Positions 31,641-41,955 are shown, numbered from the stretch's first letter. The stretch is 64,000 nucleotides of DNA from Plecoglossus altivelis (GCA_036571765.1 BROE01000007.1:7687796-7751795); one strand, 5' to 3'. Translations and numbers: made by a program. Notes: generated by a model from the sequence alone, not told the origin.

Positions 31641-32227
31641 CGTGGGTGAGACAGATGCAGTCTCTCCAGGGCCGCTGTCTCTCCTCTCTCTGCTCCCACA
31701 CGGTCTGGTCCCCTCAGTGCATGTGTGCAAGGCAGAGCGTGCTGGCCAGCACCTGGGTATCTGCTGCTCCACGAAGCCCCTCCAGTTCCAAGCCTCAACT
31801 GTCAACTCCGCCCCCCCGCCCCACCTCCCACCTTCCAGCCCCCTCAAACAAGGCACCTGGGCTACTCACCCAAAAATACATCATCATCTCAGCCGGGGGG
31901 CAGGGGGGCACTGGGGGGGCCTGGGGCTGTAAGACAGGGACAAGCAGGGGCACGGAGGAGGCCAGGGTGCTCTCTCCTTCTCTCTCTCCTTCTCTCTCTT
32001 TATGTCTCTCTCCCCGGGTCCGTCCGTCTGCTGGCCGGTGTGTCCGTGAGTCCGTCTCACTTCCTTCTCTTCACTCCGCTTGCTGCGTTGGTGTTTGGAG
32101 GGGGAGCGAAGGGCGTTTCAATGCTTCGTTGTGGATGTTCTCGCTGGTGTTTTGGTTTGGGATAATGGCTGGTGTCTCTAGTTGTGGAGTCCTTCTATGT
32201 GTCCCTCTACCCTGGAGACAGACGCGG

Positions 32228-32230
<3 letters not shown>
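31640..32230. other. GC-rich block
   Basis: GC-richer than its neighbours, with C runs at 31808-31820 and G runs at 31895-31920. A plus frame is open for 250 codons (31631-32383), but about a fifth of it is CT repeat and it has no Kozak or domain support. Confidence 0.4.

Positions 32231-32283
<53 letters not shown>
32231..32283. repeat. (CT)n microsatellite
   Basis: Pure CT run of about 23 units. Confidence 0.97.
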
Positions 32284-32329
32284 CTTTTTCTTCTTCTTCT
32301 CTCTCTCTCTTGACTCTCTGGCTTCTCGC

Positions 32330-32900
32330 TGTGGCGTGCTGAAGTGTGACTCCGCTCTGCGTGCTCTGGGCTGGCTCGGGTGAAGCTTCTCTGAATCTTT
32401 AAAAAACTCCTCTTCTGTTTTCCACCGAGGGGAAGAAGCAGCAGAAAGTGGAGAGAGAGAGAGAGAGCGCGGGAGCGGAGGAGATGAGGAGAGGAAAGAG
32501 CCAGAAGCTGTTGTTACCGTACCTCTCCCTCTTTCTTTTCTTTTTTTCTTCTCTTCCTCCTCTTCTGTAACTAGCCACCCTTTTCTTGTGTGCTGAGCTC
32601 TCACTCTGACGCTTGTTCTCTTCGGGCTTTTTATTTTTTATTTTTTTCTCCGAGCCACTCTCTTCTCCGTATCCCTCGCTCACTCTGAACTATCCCTCGT
32701 TCACTCTGAACTATCTCTTGCTCACTCTCACACGCAAACACTCTCTCCCTTCCTCCACTCAGTCTGAGTGCTGTCTCCTCTCTCTCTCTTTCTCTCTCTC
32801 TCTCTCTTGATTCTCACTAGTTTCTGGTCCAGCAGACACGCGGAACTGGAGCTGAGGCTGGGACTAAGGCAGGGGTGAACGCTGGTGGACGATCCCAGGC
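32330..32900 (+). promoter_or_regulatory. Promoter/5' leader-like block
   Basis: A GC-rich stretch (TGGGCTGGCTCGGGTG) is followed by TATA-like TCTTTAAAAAAC (32396-32407), then a purine/pyrimidine leader. A tandem motif TCACTCTGAACTATC occurs about 20 bp apart (32680-32715). The block leads to an ATG at 32901. The layout fits a plus-strand promoter and 5' UTR; the start site is unknown. Confidence 0.3.
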
Positions 32901-32974
32901 ATGGAGCTCGGAGGCTGGGATGCTGATAGAGGGGCGGCGGAGCTAGTGCCTGGGAGTCTGGGAGAACTCACACG
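32901..32974 (+). CDS. Candidate first coding exon, unknown protein
   Basis: An ATG after CCCAGGC opens 24 codons plus two bases, ending at ACACG|GTACAG, a usable donor. The peptide starts MELGGWDADRGAAELVPGSL. I do not recognise it. The next exon would have to begin with one base of a split codon. The assembly gap starts 125 bp downstream, so continuation cannot be followed. A noncoding 5' exon is an equal possibility. Confidence 0.25.
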
Positions 32975-32999
32975 GTACAGTATCACAAACCCTCTCTAC

Positions 33000-33098
33000 C
33001 TCAGGGCATAGAGAGAGGGGAGGAGGGAGAGGGAGGGAGGGAGGGAGGCAGGAGGGGAGAGACACAGGGAATGTGGGGGAGGGAGGGGGGGAGGGAGG
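33000..33098. repeat. (GGGA)n/G-rich tract at gap edge
   Basis: GAGGGAGGGAGGGAGGCAGG and similar up to the first N. Confidence 0.9.
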
Positions 33099-33730
33099 NN
33101 NNNNNNNNNNNNNNNNNNNNNNNNNNNNNNNNNNNNNNNNNNNNNNNNNNNNNNNNNNNNNNNNNNNNNNNNNNNNNNNNNNNNNNNNNNNNNNNNNNNN
33201 NNNNNNNNNNNNNNNNNNNNNNNNNNNNNNNNNNNNNNNNNNNNNNNNNNNNNNNNNNNNNNNNNNNNNNNNNNNNNNNNNNNNNNNNNNNNNNNNNNNN
33301 NNNNNNNNNNNNNNNNNNNNNNNNNNNNNNNNNNNNNNNNNNNNNNNNNNNNNNNNNNNNNNNNNNNNNNNNNNNNNNNNNNNNNNNNNNNNNNNNNNNN
33401 NNNNNNNNNNNNNNNNNNNNNNNNNNNNNNNNNNNNNNNNNNNNNNNNNNNNNNNNNNNNNNNNNNNNNNNNNNNNNNNNNNNNNNNNNNNNNNNNNNNN
33501 NNNNNNNNNNNNNNNNNNNNNNNNNNNNNNNNNNNNNNNNNNNNNNNNNNNNNNNNNNNNNNNNNNNNNNNNNNNNNNNNNNNNNNNNNNNNNNNNNNNN
33601 NNNNNNNNNNNNNNNNNNNNNNNNNNNNNNNNNNNNNNNNNNNNNNNNNNNNNNNNNNNNNNNNNNNNNNNNNNNNNNNNNNNNNNNNNNNNNNNNNNNN
33701 NNNNNNNNNNNNNNNNNNNNNNNNNNNNNN
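33099..33730. other. Assembly gap (632 N)
   Basis: Continuous N. Both flanks are purine repeats (GGGA left, GA then GGGA right), so the missing part is probably an expanded purine array. Open frames drawn across it are meaningless. Confidence 0.99.
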
Positions 33731-33812
33731 AGAGAGAGAGAGAGAGAGAGGGAGGGAGGGAGGGAGGGAGGGAGGGAGGGAGGGAGGGAAGGAAGGAAGG
33801 AAGGAGGGAGGG
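33731..33812. repeat. (GA)n(GGGA)n(GGAA)n compound microsatellite
   Basis: GA run, then about 11 GGGA units, about four GGAA units and two more GGGA, directly at the gap. Confidence 0.97.
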
Positions 33813-34160
33813 TGGACTAGTCTGGGGTTGGGCTAAGCAGTAGGCTAGAGGCTTGTGATGCAGATGCCTGGATCTTGAGGCTGGAGACTAGAGGCTAGGA
33901 AAGGTGAGAAGTTAAGGGGATGCAAAAAGAGGCTATGGGCTGAAGGGTAGAGGCTGGAGGCTGCTACTGCTGTAATGAGTTAGAGTCGGTTGTGTTGCAA
34001 ATCTGAGGTAAGAATCGAGGGGTGATGAGGACTATACAGCGGGAGAGAGAGGGATGAAGAGGAACTGGTGCGGCTAAAAATAGGAAAGAATGGGTTGGGA
34101 AAAAGAGTAAGAGGCACGTCTGTTTTGTTGAGGCTAAAGAGCTGCTACCACTTCATTAAG
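33813..34160. other. Unique spacer with repeated GAGGCT words
   Basis: GAGGCT(A/G)GAG-like words recur eight or more times (33842-33962), a degenerate short repeat. CTGAG|GTAAGA at about 34004-34014 is a good donor string, but its upstream acceptor is poor. Confidence 0.4.
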
Positions 34161-34165
34161 TTAGT

Positions 34166-34169
34166 GAGG

Positions 34170-34200
<31 letters not shown>

Positions 34201-34285
34201 AGAGATAGAGAGGGAAACAGAGACGGAGAGAGAGACAGAGGGAGAGCGAGGGAAAGAAGGAGAGAGAAAGGGAGAGAGAGACGTC
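34166..34285. repeat. GA-rich tract
   Basis: GAGAGAGAGAGGGAGAGGGA-type repeat. Confidence 0.9.
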
Positions 34286-34448
34286 AAAACAAAAAGCTGC
34301 TTCTACGGTGCAGTGATGGTGTGAACCAAAGAAGAGAGAGAAAAGAGATGAAAGTAGGTGAGGGAGGAGAGGATCAGAGCGGCTGATCCAGAGGTGCTTG
34401 TTTTCTTTCTTGTTTTCTTTTGTTCCCTCCCTCTTCTGCTTCTCTGCA

Positions 34449-34590
34449 GTGGGAGAGGAGGGGAGCGAGGGATGGAGGGATGGAAGAGTGTGGGAACGGC
34501 TTAGAGGCTGGATCCTGCTTCGTAGAGTGCTGGCCAATCAGGAGTCAGACTGGCCACGGAGAACGCAGGGGGAATACTGGAGTCTGACAG
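34449..34590 (+). other. Exon-like open segment, weak
   Basis: It follows a good acceptor (CCCTCTTCTGCTTCTCTGCAG). One plus frame is open and tryptophan-rich (EGWRDGRVWERLRGWILLRR) up to CTGACAG|GTCCAG. The donor is weak and its phase does not fit the exon at 32901-32974. Confidence 0.2.
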
Positions 34591-34861
34591 GTCCAGGCTG
34601 TGTGTGTGTGTGTGTTTGTGTTTGTGCCTTTCAAGGGGCATGATGTAGTTTTTGAAAAAGATTTGTGTCTATGTCTGTTACTATGCACTGTATGTGTGTG
34701 GGGGATATTTCTTTTCTTATATTACTACTTCTTGACAGTAGTTTGTGTAATCATGTCTGTGTGTCCATGACAATGTAAACACTCCTGCAGAAGATGGTGA
34801 AAAGAGTGCGTAAATGGGCAGGGTTTTTAATGTGGTTGTGGATGCGCATGTGTGTAGAAAT

Positions 34862-34910
34862 GTGTGTGTGTGAGAGAAAGAGAGAGAGAGAGAGAGAAAG
34901 AGAGAGGCAG
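34862..34910. repeat. (GT)n(GA)n compound microsatellite
   Basis: Short GT run then GAGAGAAAGAGAGAGAG. Confidence 0.9.
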
Positions 34911-35039
34911 TAAGGCTGGGTGGGGGTTAGGGTGTAGCATCTAGCCTGCCTCAGCACATTTAGACCTGTACAGTCAATACAGCACCTAGGCAAGCTGCCA
35001 CATTAACCTCTTAGCTGCCAAACACTGCACCTCCACCCT

Positions 35040-35170
35040 ACTACCTCCCTCCCTCTCCCTCCCTCTCTCTTCCTCTCTCTTCCCCTCTCTCCCTCTATCT
35101 CCATCACTATCTCTATCTCTCTTCCTCTTTCTCAATCGCTCTCCCTCTCTTACTGTCATTATCTCCCTCC
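35040..35170. repeat. CT-rich tract
   Basis: CTCTCCCTCCCTCTCTCTTC-type sequence. Confidence 0.85.
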
Positions 35171-35309
35171 GTCCCGTTCCTCTCTTTCAGCCTTGTAAAC
35201 TGGAGTAACGCATCCTAGTGCCACATATACTGCACATCCACTATGTCCATTCATTCTGTATCACTCACACACCCTCCACTCTTGCTTTCTCCTTCACTTT
35301 GGCTCCCAT

Positions 35310-35695
35310 CTCCACCCCTCTCATCCCTTCCCTTTCTCCCTCCTCACCCCTCCCCTCTCTCCTTCCTCACCCCCTTCGTCTCAACCTTTCTCCCTCCTCA
35401 CCCCTTCCTCCTTTCCCTCCTCACTCCTCCCATCTCCACCTCTCTAACCCCTCACCTCTATCCCTCCTCACCTCTCCTCACTCCTCCCATCTTCACCCCT
35501 CTAACCCCTCACCTCTCTCCCTCCTCACTCCTTCCCTCTCTCCCTCCACACTCCTCCCATCTCCACCTCTCTAACCCCTCACCTCTATCCCTCCTCACCC
35601 CTCGCCTTTCTCTCTCTCCTCACCCCTCACCTCTTTCCCTCCTCACCCCTCTCCTTTCTCCCTCCTCACCCCTCTTTCTCCCCCTGCTCTCTGGC
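35310..35695. repeat. Pyrimidine minisatellite (CTCCTCACCCCTC…)
   Basis: About 16 degenerate copies of a 23-27-bp unit, CTCCCTCCTCAC(C/T)CCT with CCCATCTCCACCTCTCTAA inserts every second or third copy. Confidence 0.9.
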
Positions 35696-36034
35696 AGAAT
35701 AGGACGGGAAGAGTCTTGATCTTGCCCAGCAACTCATATTAAAAGAAAAGCATGATCTTATCAGATCCTAGCTTCTATTCCAGGTCTGGGTCATGAATTA
35801 GTCAGTTCTGCTGCTGTGCTGCATGAGACTGACCTAATGCACAAGACGCACTGGAGTCCACGGGGACAGGGGGGAGGGGGAGAGAAAGGAAGGGAGTGAG
35901 AGGGAGGAGGGGTGTGGAGGGAGAGAGTAGAAGACGGAGAGATGGAGGGAGAGAGAGTTGATGGCTTAACCATTGCTTGATATAACAGTAAGAGACAGAA
36001 CATGAAACTGCGTGTGCGCATGTGGGTGTGTTAC

Positions 36035-36260
36035 TGCATGCATGTTATCTCAGGATAAAATCTACCTTCAGGCAATGATGTTCGAAGAATCTACTGAATT
36101 TACTTTTTATTCAAATGCTCTTTTTAATTATTTAGAATCCCTGACTTTAAATGATACATTAGCGCATGTGCTAAAATATCTATTTTTTCAGACCCATGGT
36201 TACTGCAAGTAACAGTTTGGTTAAATTAATGATTCACATAAACATGGTTTATTTGCCTTT
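36035..36260. promoter_or_regulatory. Candidate conserved noncoding element
   Basis: AT-rich unique island: GAATTTACTTTTTATTC, CTTTTTAATTATTTAGAATC, TTTAAATGATACATTAGCGC, GGTTAAATTAATGATTC. Confidence 0.35.
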
Positions 36261-36280
36261 CAAGTGAAAGTCTGGTCGTA

Positions 36281-36283
<3 letters not shown>

Positions 36284-36319
<36 letters not shown>

Positions 36320-36420
36320 ATGTGGCAGAATGGATGGTTAGTGTGTGCAGGTGTGTGTGTGCAGGTGTGTGTGTGTGTGCAGGTGTGTGTGTGTGTGCAG
36401 GTGTGCGTGTGTGTCGAGGG
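36284..36420. repeat. (GT)n and GTGTGTGCAG minisatellite
   Basis: GT run (36284-36316), then five copies of GTGTGTGTGTGCAG-type units. Confidence 0.92.
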
Positions 36421-36508
36421 TCATGTGAGGCAATTAAGAGGGAATCAGCTTTTCCATCTATTTTGAGGAGTCTAAACATTGCAGCAGAACTACGATGCAG
36501 TGTACAAG

Positions 36509-36510
<2 letters not shown>

Positions 36511-36573
<63 letters not shown>
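36511..36573. repeat. (CT)n microsatellite, 63 bp pure
   Basis: About 31 uninterrupted CT units, the longest pure CT run in the window. Confidence 0.98.
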
Positions 36574-36577
<4 letters not shown>

Positions 36578-36584
36578 ACACACA

Positions 36585-36790
36585 CCTTCTCATTAGCCTG
36601 TGGAGCATTTGCCTCCGTCATCAGTTCTGGGTGCATAATAAACTCAATGGAGCAGTGCAGTGGAGCGCTCTCTCTTTCTCTCTCCGTTCCTCTCTCTCTT
36701 GCTGCGGAAACAACAGTCGTTTTCAATTAGCTCAATTAACTCATTAATAACCCAGCCCTTAGCTGGGGGCAGCAGGCGGGTTTAGAAGCA
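36585..36790. promoter_or_regulatory. Candidate conserved noncoding element with CT insert
   Basis: GGTGCATAATAAACTCAATGG on the left; TTTTCAATTAGCTCAATTAA and CTCATTAATAACCCAGCC on the right. A 40-bp CT tract lies between them. Confidence 0.35.
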
Positions 36791-36794
36791 GCTC

Positions 36795-37250
36795 CACACA
36801 CCTCCTCCACCTTACAACTCCTCCACCTTACAACTCCTCCACCTCACACCTCCTCCACCTCACACCTCCTCCACCTCACACCTTCTTTCCATCACACCTC
36901 CTCTCTCACACACCTCTACCTCACACCTCCGCTCCCACACACCTCCTCTACCTCACACCTTCTCTCCCACACACCTCCGCTCCCACACACCTCCTCTACC
37001 TCACATCTTCTCTCCCACACACCTCCTCTACCTCACATCTCCTCTACCTCACAATTCCTTTCCCACACACCTCCTCTACCTCACATCTTCTCTCCCACAC
37101 ACCTCCTCTACCTCACACCTCCTCTACCTCACACCTCCTCGCCCACACACCTCCTCTCCCTCACACCTCCTCCACCTCACACCTCCTCTAACTCACACCT
37201 CCTCGCCCACACACCTCTCCCTCACACCTCCTCCACCTCACTCCTCCTCT
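36795..37250. repeat. CCTCCTCTACCTCACA minisatellite
   Basis: About 25 variant copies of a 12-24-bp pyrimidine unit: CTCC(A/T)CCTCACACCTC, with CTCTCCCACACACCTC alternates. Confidence 0.93.
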
Positions 37251-37480
37251 TCCGCATGCCTGGTGTCATGAGCAGGCTCTGCAGCCGGTTGGGTCTGAGC
37301 CCACCTTCTTGCTGGGTCCGTGTGTGGAGAGAACACCATGAGGACAGCATGAGACACTAGGAGAACACTAGGAGAACATCAGAAGAACATCAGAAGAACA
37401 GATCGCCATGAGAAAAGTATGCAGCAGGCCAAGCTTCTGCAGTAAAGAGTTAGGCAGGCTCAAGTTCACTAACACACCTC
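37251..37480. other. Unique spacer with short AGAACATC tandem
   Basis: AGGAGAACACTAGGAGAACATCAGAAGAACATCAGAAGAACA at 37358-37399 is a local 12-14-bp repeat. Nothing else was seen. Confidence 0.5.
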
Positions 37481-37529
37481 TGTTATTTCAGAATGGCTCT
37501 TCAACAGCTGTGTGCTTGTGAATCATTTA

Positions 37530-37553
37530 ACTGTGTGTGTGTGTGTGTGTGTC
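37530..37553. repeat. (GT)n microsatellite
   Basis: About 11 GT units. Confidence 0.9.
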
Positions 37554-37554
37554 C

Positions 37555-38180
37555 CTATCAATTAAACATGCGGCAAGCTCATAATACATTTTGATGATAT
37601 CAGCAGCAAAGTAGATATTCACAGTTAAATATTCAGAATGCTGAAGAGGAATATTGCATAATAGAATAACCGATGAATTCAATCACAGCGCTCATCAAAG
37701 ATATCAAAAAGATAGCGCATATGCTGTATGAGCTGGCTAGACTACATCTCTGCCAAATTAAATCAAGCTGCCGGAACCATAACCCTCAGCACCTATCCAG
37801 GGGCATGATGACCAGCTGAGTTTTTTTTTACATCCCCAGTAAATGTTCTATCAAACCTCCGCAAAGATGTGCGTTCATCGTTCATTTATCAGCTGAGAGT
37901 GATGCTCTGACACCAACAGGGTATTTCCAAATTTCTTATCAACTATTCAGCAAGCAAATATCCTCTGATGTATATATCTAGGTTGGACAACATCGATGTC
38001 TACCGAATACAACATTCATCAAACCCTCAATAAAAGACAAGCTTACGATCAGACCTTGGCATGTTCTTGAGATTACACTCTAATTCAAACTTAATTGAAA
38101 CCCAGCTAATGCTGAATTAGTTGGTGCAGATGCACCAGAGTCTAATCTATAATGCATGTATCTCATCCTGTCGTCAGGCC
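37555..38180. promoter_or_regulatory. Long AT-rich island, candidate conserved noncoding cluster
   Basis: Over 600 bp without simple repeats. It has GATATTCACAGTTAAATATT, AATATTGCATAATAGAATAAC, GAATTCAATCACAGCGC, GCCAAATTAAATCAAGC and GCTGAATTAGTTGGTG. No open frame of note. It is the longest repeat-free stretch in the right half. Confidence 0.35.
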
Positions 38181-38186
38181 TGCAAT

Positions 38187-38345
38187 GGCTCACTATCTGG
38201 CTGTGAGAGGAAGACATAACGAGATGAACACAGAGACACAGGGCTCACTATCTGGCTGTGAGAGGAAGACATAACGAGATGAACACAGAGACACAGGGCT
38301 CACTATCTGGCTGTCAGAGGAAGACATCAATAGAGGAACACTGAG
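38187..38345. repeat. 55-bp tandem duplication, two full and one partial copy
   Basis: Units begin GGCTCACTATCTGGCTGTGA at 38187, 38242 and 38297. The first two are essentially identical and the third diverges after about 35 bp. Confidence 0.95.
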
Positions 38346-38414
38346 AAAGCATGCCTAGAAGGCCTTAATCTGCTGAGCTAAATCTCCAAATCCCCCTGCC
38401 CACCCCCTGCCCAC

Positions 38415-38460
38415 ACACACTGACACATACACACACACACACACACACAAACACACACAT
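38415..38460. repeat. (CA)n microsatellite
   Basis: CA run with small interruptions. Confidence 0.9.
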
Positions 38461-38606
38461 TCTGGGTGTGTCTCATTAATACATAGAACAGTTGTGTATC
38501 CCTGGTCCTGGAAGGCTGGGTACAGGCCACTCAGAAGGCACTGAGCCTGGAAGCTCTACGGCTCTCCACGGACTACAACATGCCCCGACACACAACAACC
38601 CATCCT

Positions 38607-38813
38607 TCATCTGAGAAGAACCGCAATACCCACAAACCCCCTGTGCAGCCAAAGCAGCTGCCAGAAGCAGAGACTCAACAGAGAATAGAAACTGCGAGTC
38701 GCCATTGGTTGGCCTGAGCCTGCAGTGCACCAATCACCATGGAGGGGGCGAGGAACAAGGTGTCCCAGCAGAAACAGCAGTGAGAGAGGGTTGGAGGTGG
38801 GGGGGCCAGGTGG
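38607..38813 (-). CDS. Candidate last coding exon, unknown protein
   Basis: On the minus strand the acceptor TCTTCTGCTTTCTGCTCAG ends at 38814. The frame set by the upstream exon (38994-39115, phase 0) is open for 68 codons to a TGA at 38607. The peptide begins PPGPPTSNPLSLLFLLGH and carries hydrophobic FYSLLSLCFWQLLW. The 180-bp intron would be short but normal. A 68-codon open frame is not rare by chance, and no poly(A) signal is obvious. Confidence 0.22.
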   Translation of the reverse strand, partial: PPGPPTSNPLSLLFLLGHLVPRPLHGDWCTAGSGQPMATRSFYSLLSLCFWQLLWLHRGFVGIAVLLR

Positions 38814-38993
38814 CTGAGCAGAAAGCAGAAGAGAGGGAGGTTGTACCAACAGGGACTGACTAAGGATGGACAGCATTCATCACACACCAACATTCAGTAC
38901 TATTGAGAAGGTTCCAGAGGGAGAGATGGATGACCAGAGCAAGAACGCGAGCAGAGGGAATGGGGGGTGGAGGTGCAGAGGAAGAGGACTCAC

Positions 38994-39115
38994 CAGGCGG
39001 GTGATGAGGGGGACCCCAAGGTGCCAGAGGTGTTCGTTGAGCAGCCCACTGTACACCACGTTGCCTAACACCGCTATGGCTCCTGGCTTACACAGACCAC
39101 TACCTGGCTTGGCTT
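38994..39115 (-). CDS. Candidate internal exon, ARM-repeat-like protein
   Basis: On the minus strand a strong acceptor (CTCCTCTCTCTCCAG|AA) and a strong donor (CGCCTG|GTGAGT) enclose exactly 2 + 120 bases. The two bases complete a split codon, then 40 codons are open and the exon ends in phase 0; the other two frames contain stops. The peptide includes GAIAVLGNVVYSGLLNEHLW and HLGVPLITRL. That matches the armadillo-repeat pattern of A-x-x-x-L-x-N followed by a conserved Gly and a Leu-rich third helix. ARM repeats are protein-binding superhelices. Which ARM family this is (kinase-linked Fused type or another) cannot be said. This is the best exon call in the window. Confidence 0.55.
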
Positions 39116-39302
39116 CTGGAGAGAGAGGAGACAGAGAGAGACAGAGAGAGTGAAGGAGACAGAGAGAGAGAAGGAGACAGAGAGAGAGAAGGAAACCGAG
39201 AGAGACAGAGAGACAGAGAGAGAAGAAGACAGAGAGAGAGAGAGAGAGAGAAGGAGACAGAGAAAGACAGAGAGACAGAGAGAGACACAGAGAGAGACAC
39301 AT
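39116..39302. repeat. GACAGAGAGAGA minisatellite
   Basis: Purine-rich array of GAGACAGAGAGAG and GAAGGAGACAGAG modules. On the minus strand it is the polypyrimidine tract of the acceptor at 39116. Confidence 0.92.
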
Positions 39303-39327
39303 TTTTAGACAGGGGGCAAACACAGTG

Positions 39328-39362
39328 TCACACACACACACACATACACACACACACTCACA
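39328..39362. repeat. (CA)n microsatellite
   Basis: CA run with one AT interruption. Confidence 0.9.
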
Positions 39363-39685
39363 CATGCTCCCTGGGCAAGCAGGACAGATGTCAGACCTGC
39401 CCAGCAGTTTAGCAGGTCAAAGTAGAACAGAGTGGCCACATCAACCCTTATCTCTCGTCTCCACAACGAGCCCCACACAGGGCTCAGCCCACGGACTGTA
39501 AAACTATGCACATTAAGCAGAAAAACAACAGCTAAAACTAACTAAACTGCACAGTTTCAGTAAACAGAGAGCGATGCCCGCTCGCCGTGGTCTCTCAGAG
39601 GAGGAGAGAGCAGCATCCATTATTGAAGAGGCAGAGTAAAACCACCGCCATTAAAATGTCACCAGAGCTTGGCCGGCAGGCCACA

Positions 39686-39712
39686 GACACAGACACGCAC
39701 ACACTCACGCAG

Positions 39713-39745
<33 letters not shown>

Positions 39746-39748
39746 CAC
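39686..39748. repeat. (CA)n microsatellite
   Basis: Pure from about 39716 to 39743. Confidence 0.93.
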
Positions 39749-39879
39749 ACTTATACAAATAAAGACACTAATAGGCATGCGTATACACATTTACAGTGCA
39801 AACACATACGCACTCCCACACCCACAAGTGAGCAGGGACAGGAGAAAAAAGGATCCAAAGAGAATCATTGAGTTAAGCG

Positions 39880-40215
39880 TTCACTGCAGAATCTCCTCTG
39901 TTACAGTAGCTCATCATCAGGTACAGTGTCTGGGCCCAGAGCCGGTCCCATCTGGGCTCTGCTTCCTAGCCTGTCCTCTCTGGGCTCTGTTATCTGGTCT
40001 GTCCAATCTGGGCTCAATTACCTTGGCTGCTTTAGCATATCTTGGCTCAAGCTTGGATGGTTCCTCTCACGTTCTATCACTCAATAAGAGGCATTTGGCA
40101 TGCCTCTGCATACACACACACAACATAAACCAGGTCTATTGGCCTGCATCTGGACCGAGTCTGGCAGATCTTTGGCAAGTCTGCCTGTCAGCTAGGCCCA
40201 GATCCCAGCAACACC
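39880..40215. other. Unique sequence with degenerate CTGGGCTCTG repeats
   Basis: TCTGGGCTCTG or close variants recur (39952, 39979, 40008) about 27 bp apart, a diverged tandem. No exon evidence. Confidence 0.45.
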
Positions 40216-40227
40216 CAAAATGGTTTC

Positions 40228-40580
40228 TGTGCGTATGTGTATGTGTGTTTTATGTCTCTGTGTATCTGTTTGAGTGTAAGCATGTGTGCGAGTGTAAGCG
40301 TGTGTATGTGAGTGTAAGCGTGTGTGTGTGTGTGTAAGCGTGTGTGTGTGAGTATAAGCGTGTGTGTGTGTGTAAGCGTGTGTGTGAGTGTGCATGTGAG
40401 TGTGAGTGTAAGCGTGTGTGTGAGTGTAAGCGTGTGTGTGTGAGTGTGCATGTGTGTGTGAGTGTGCATGTGTGTGTGAGTGTAAGCGTGTGTGTGTGTA
40501 AGTGTGTGTGTAAGCGTGTGTGTGAGTGTAAGCGTGTGTGTGAGTGTAAGCGTGTGTGAGTGTAAGCCTGTGTGTGTGTC
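40228..40580. repeat. GT minisatellite (GTGTGTGAGTGTAAGC)
   Basis: About 20 copies of a 12-18-bp unit. AAGCGTGTGTG alternates with GCATGTGTGTG variants. Confidence 0.95.
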
Positions 40581-40679
40581 CCACTATTACCTCCTCACTC
40601 TGTTTACCCCACTTGGCCACTCTGTTCTTAGGAGCCAGTAGGCAAGGCAGTGGGCATAGGGAACTGCCACCAGGTCCAA

Positions 40680-40835
40680 CACAAACACACACACACTCTC
40701 ACACACTTCTACTCACACATGCTCACACACACACACTCCTACTCACACATGCTTACACACAGACACATACACCTACTCACACACACGCTCACACACAGAC
40801 ACATACACATACACCTACTCACACACGCTCACACT
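40680..40835. repeat. CA minisatellite (CTACTCACACATGCTCACACA)
   Basis: About five copies of a 24-36-bp unit. It is built of nearly the complement of the GT array at 40228-40580, making the pair an inverted arrangement. Confidence 0.92.
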
Positions 40836-41470
40836 AACCTCCTACGGTGTATCCAGCAGCCTCTCACTGCTCAGTATTTATCACTCTCTCTCCCCAGGGG
40901 TCCTTAAGAGCCTCTCTGTAACCCGCTGCAAGTGTGTGTGAGTGTGTTTCTGAGCGTTAATGTGTGTATGTGTGTGTGTGTGCTTGTAAACATTCTCTCC
41001 GCTGCTCACTGTTAATCATGTACAGGGTGACCCCCCTCCGTCGTTTAAAACACGCTCAATCTCTTCCCCAGCCGTGACATGACCCATGGTGGAACAGCCC
41101 CACCCGTACACGCCTAACGCTGCATCCAGACACATTAGCCAGCCCCTCCAACTAAGACACCAGACCTGTCAGTCATGAACCACCCTCAGGTGTCTGTCAT
41201 CTGATCATAAATATCATGGAGTTCATGCGCCACCACAGCTGTGTTCAAACTGTGGCAGCAACAAAGAACACTTAGTCCTGATGGCTTCCTACTGTCTGTT
41301 ATCCTGAGCACCATCATTTTATGATACAGTAGCAACTTCCTGATCGAGCAGATCTGGGAGCCAATAAAAACTTTCACAGCTCATGAAGCGTACTGATTGG
41401 TCAGCAGTGTTTCTAATAACTACTGATGAATATCGTAACAACCAATACGTTCGATCGACAGGCCTTGATA
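40836..41470. other. Unique spacer
   Basis: Unique, moderately AT-rich sequence. I see no strong splice pairs or repeats. Confidence 0.5.
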
Positions 41471-41475
41471 CACTA

Positions 41476-41642
41476 CATCACACACACACACACACACACA
41501 CAAGCACGCACACACACATAAGCACACCAATACATGCACACACACACACACACACAAGCACAGGCACACACACGCACACACACAAGCACACGCACGCACG
41601 CACACACGCACACGCACGCACACACGCACACACACGCACAAC
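41476..41642. repeat. CA/CACG repeats
   Basis: CA runs with AAGCACGCAC and GCACGCACACACGC modules. Confidence 0.92.
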
Positions 41643-41722
41643 GTCAAGTCATTTCAATTTGAGCCGCCAGCCTCTCAGTGCCCATCTGGATCTTCCAGCA
41701 CTTTCTCCTGCAGCATCTTAGT

Positions 41723-41955
41723 TTAGAAAGCTAGCCCGTAGGCAAAGATAACAGACTCCACAGCCTTTATGGAGAAGAGGCTGCGCTGGGAAGGGTGGCC
41801 CAGGTACTGTGGTAGTCTGCTACTATGAATCAGATCATAAACTCCAGTTGAGAGAGGCAGCCTTCTGTCGATGCAGCGCAGACAGAGCCCTGCTTGTGTT
41901 GCACTGCTAACGTACTTGGCATGTGTCATTATGTGATGGTAGCTTACCTCAGATG
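41723..41955 (-). CDS. Candidate exon or coding relic, unknown protein
   Basis: On the minus strand CCTCCCCTGTCTAG precedes 2 + 228 bases that are open for 75-76 codons to a TAA. The peptide is non-repetitive and protein-like (LCLRCIDRRLPLSTGVYDLI, YLGHPSQRSLFSIKAVESVI). The other frames and the plus strand are closed. A near-perfect donor GAG|GTAAGC also sits eight bases into it, so splicing is ambiguous. It lies upstream of the ARM-like exon on the same strand and could belong to the same gene or be a decayed copy. Confidence 0.25.

Noticed and set aside
31631..32383. 250-codon plus-strand open frame
   Set aside because: GC-rich composition plus a CT repeat explains its length. It has no Kozak, domain or phase partner and contains splice-like strings.
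33071..33843. Reading frames of about 250 codons across the gap
   Set aside because: They consist of N translated as X plus purine repeat; they carry no information.
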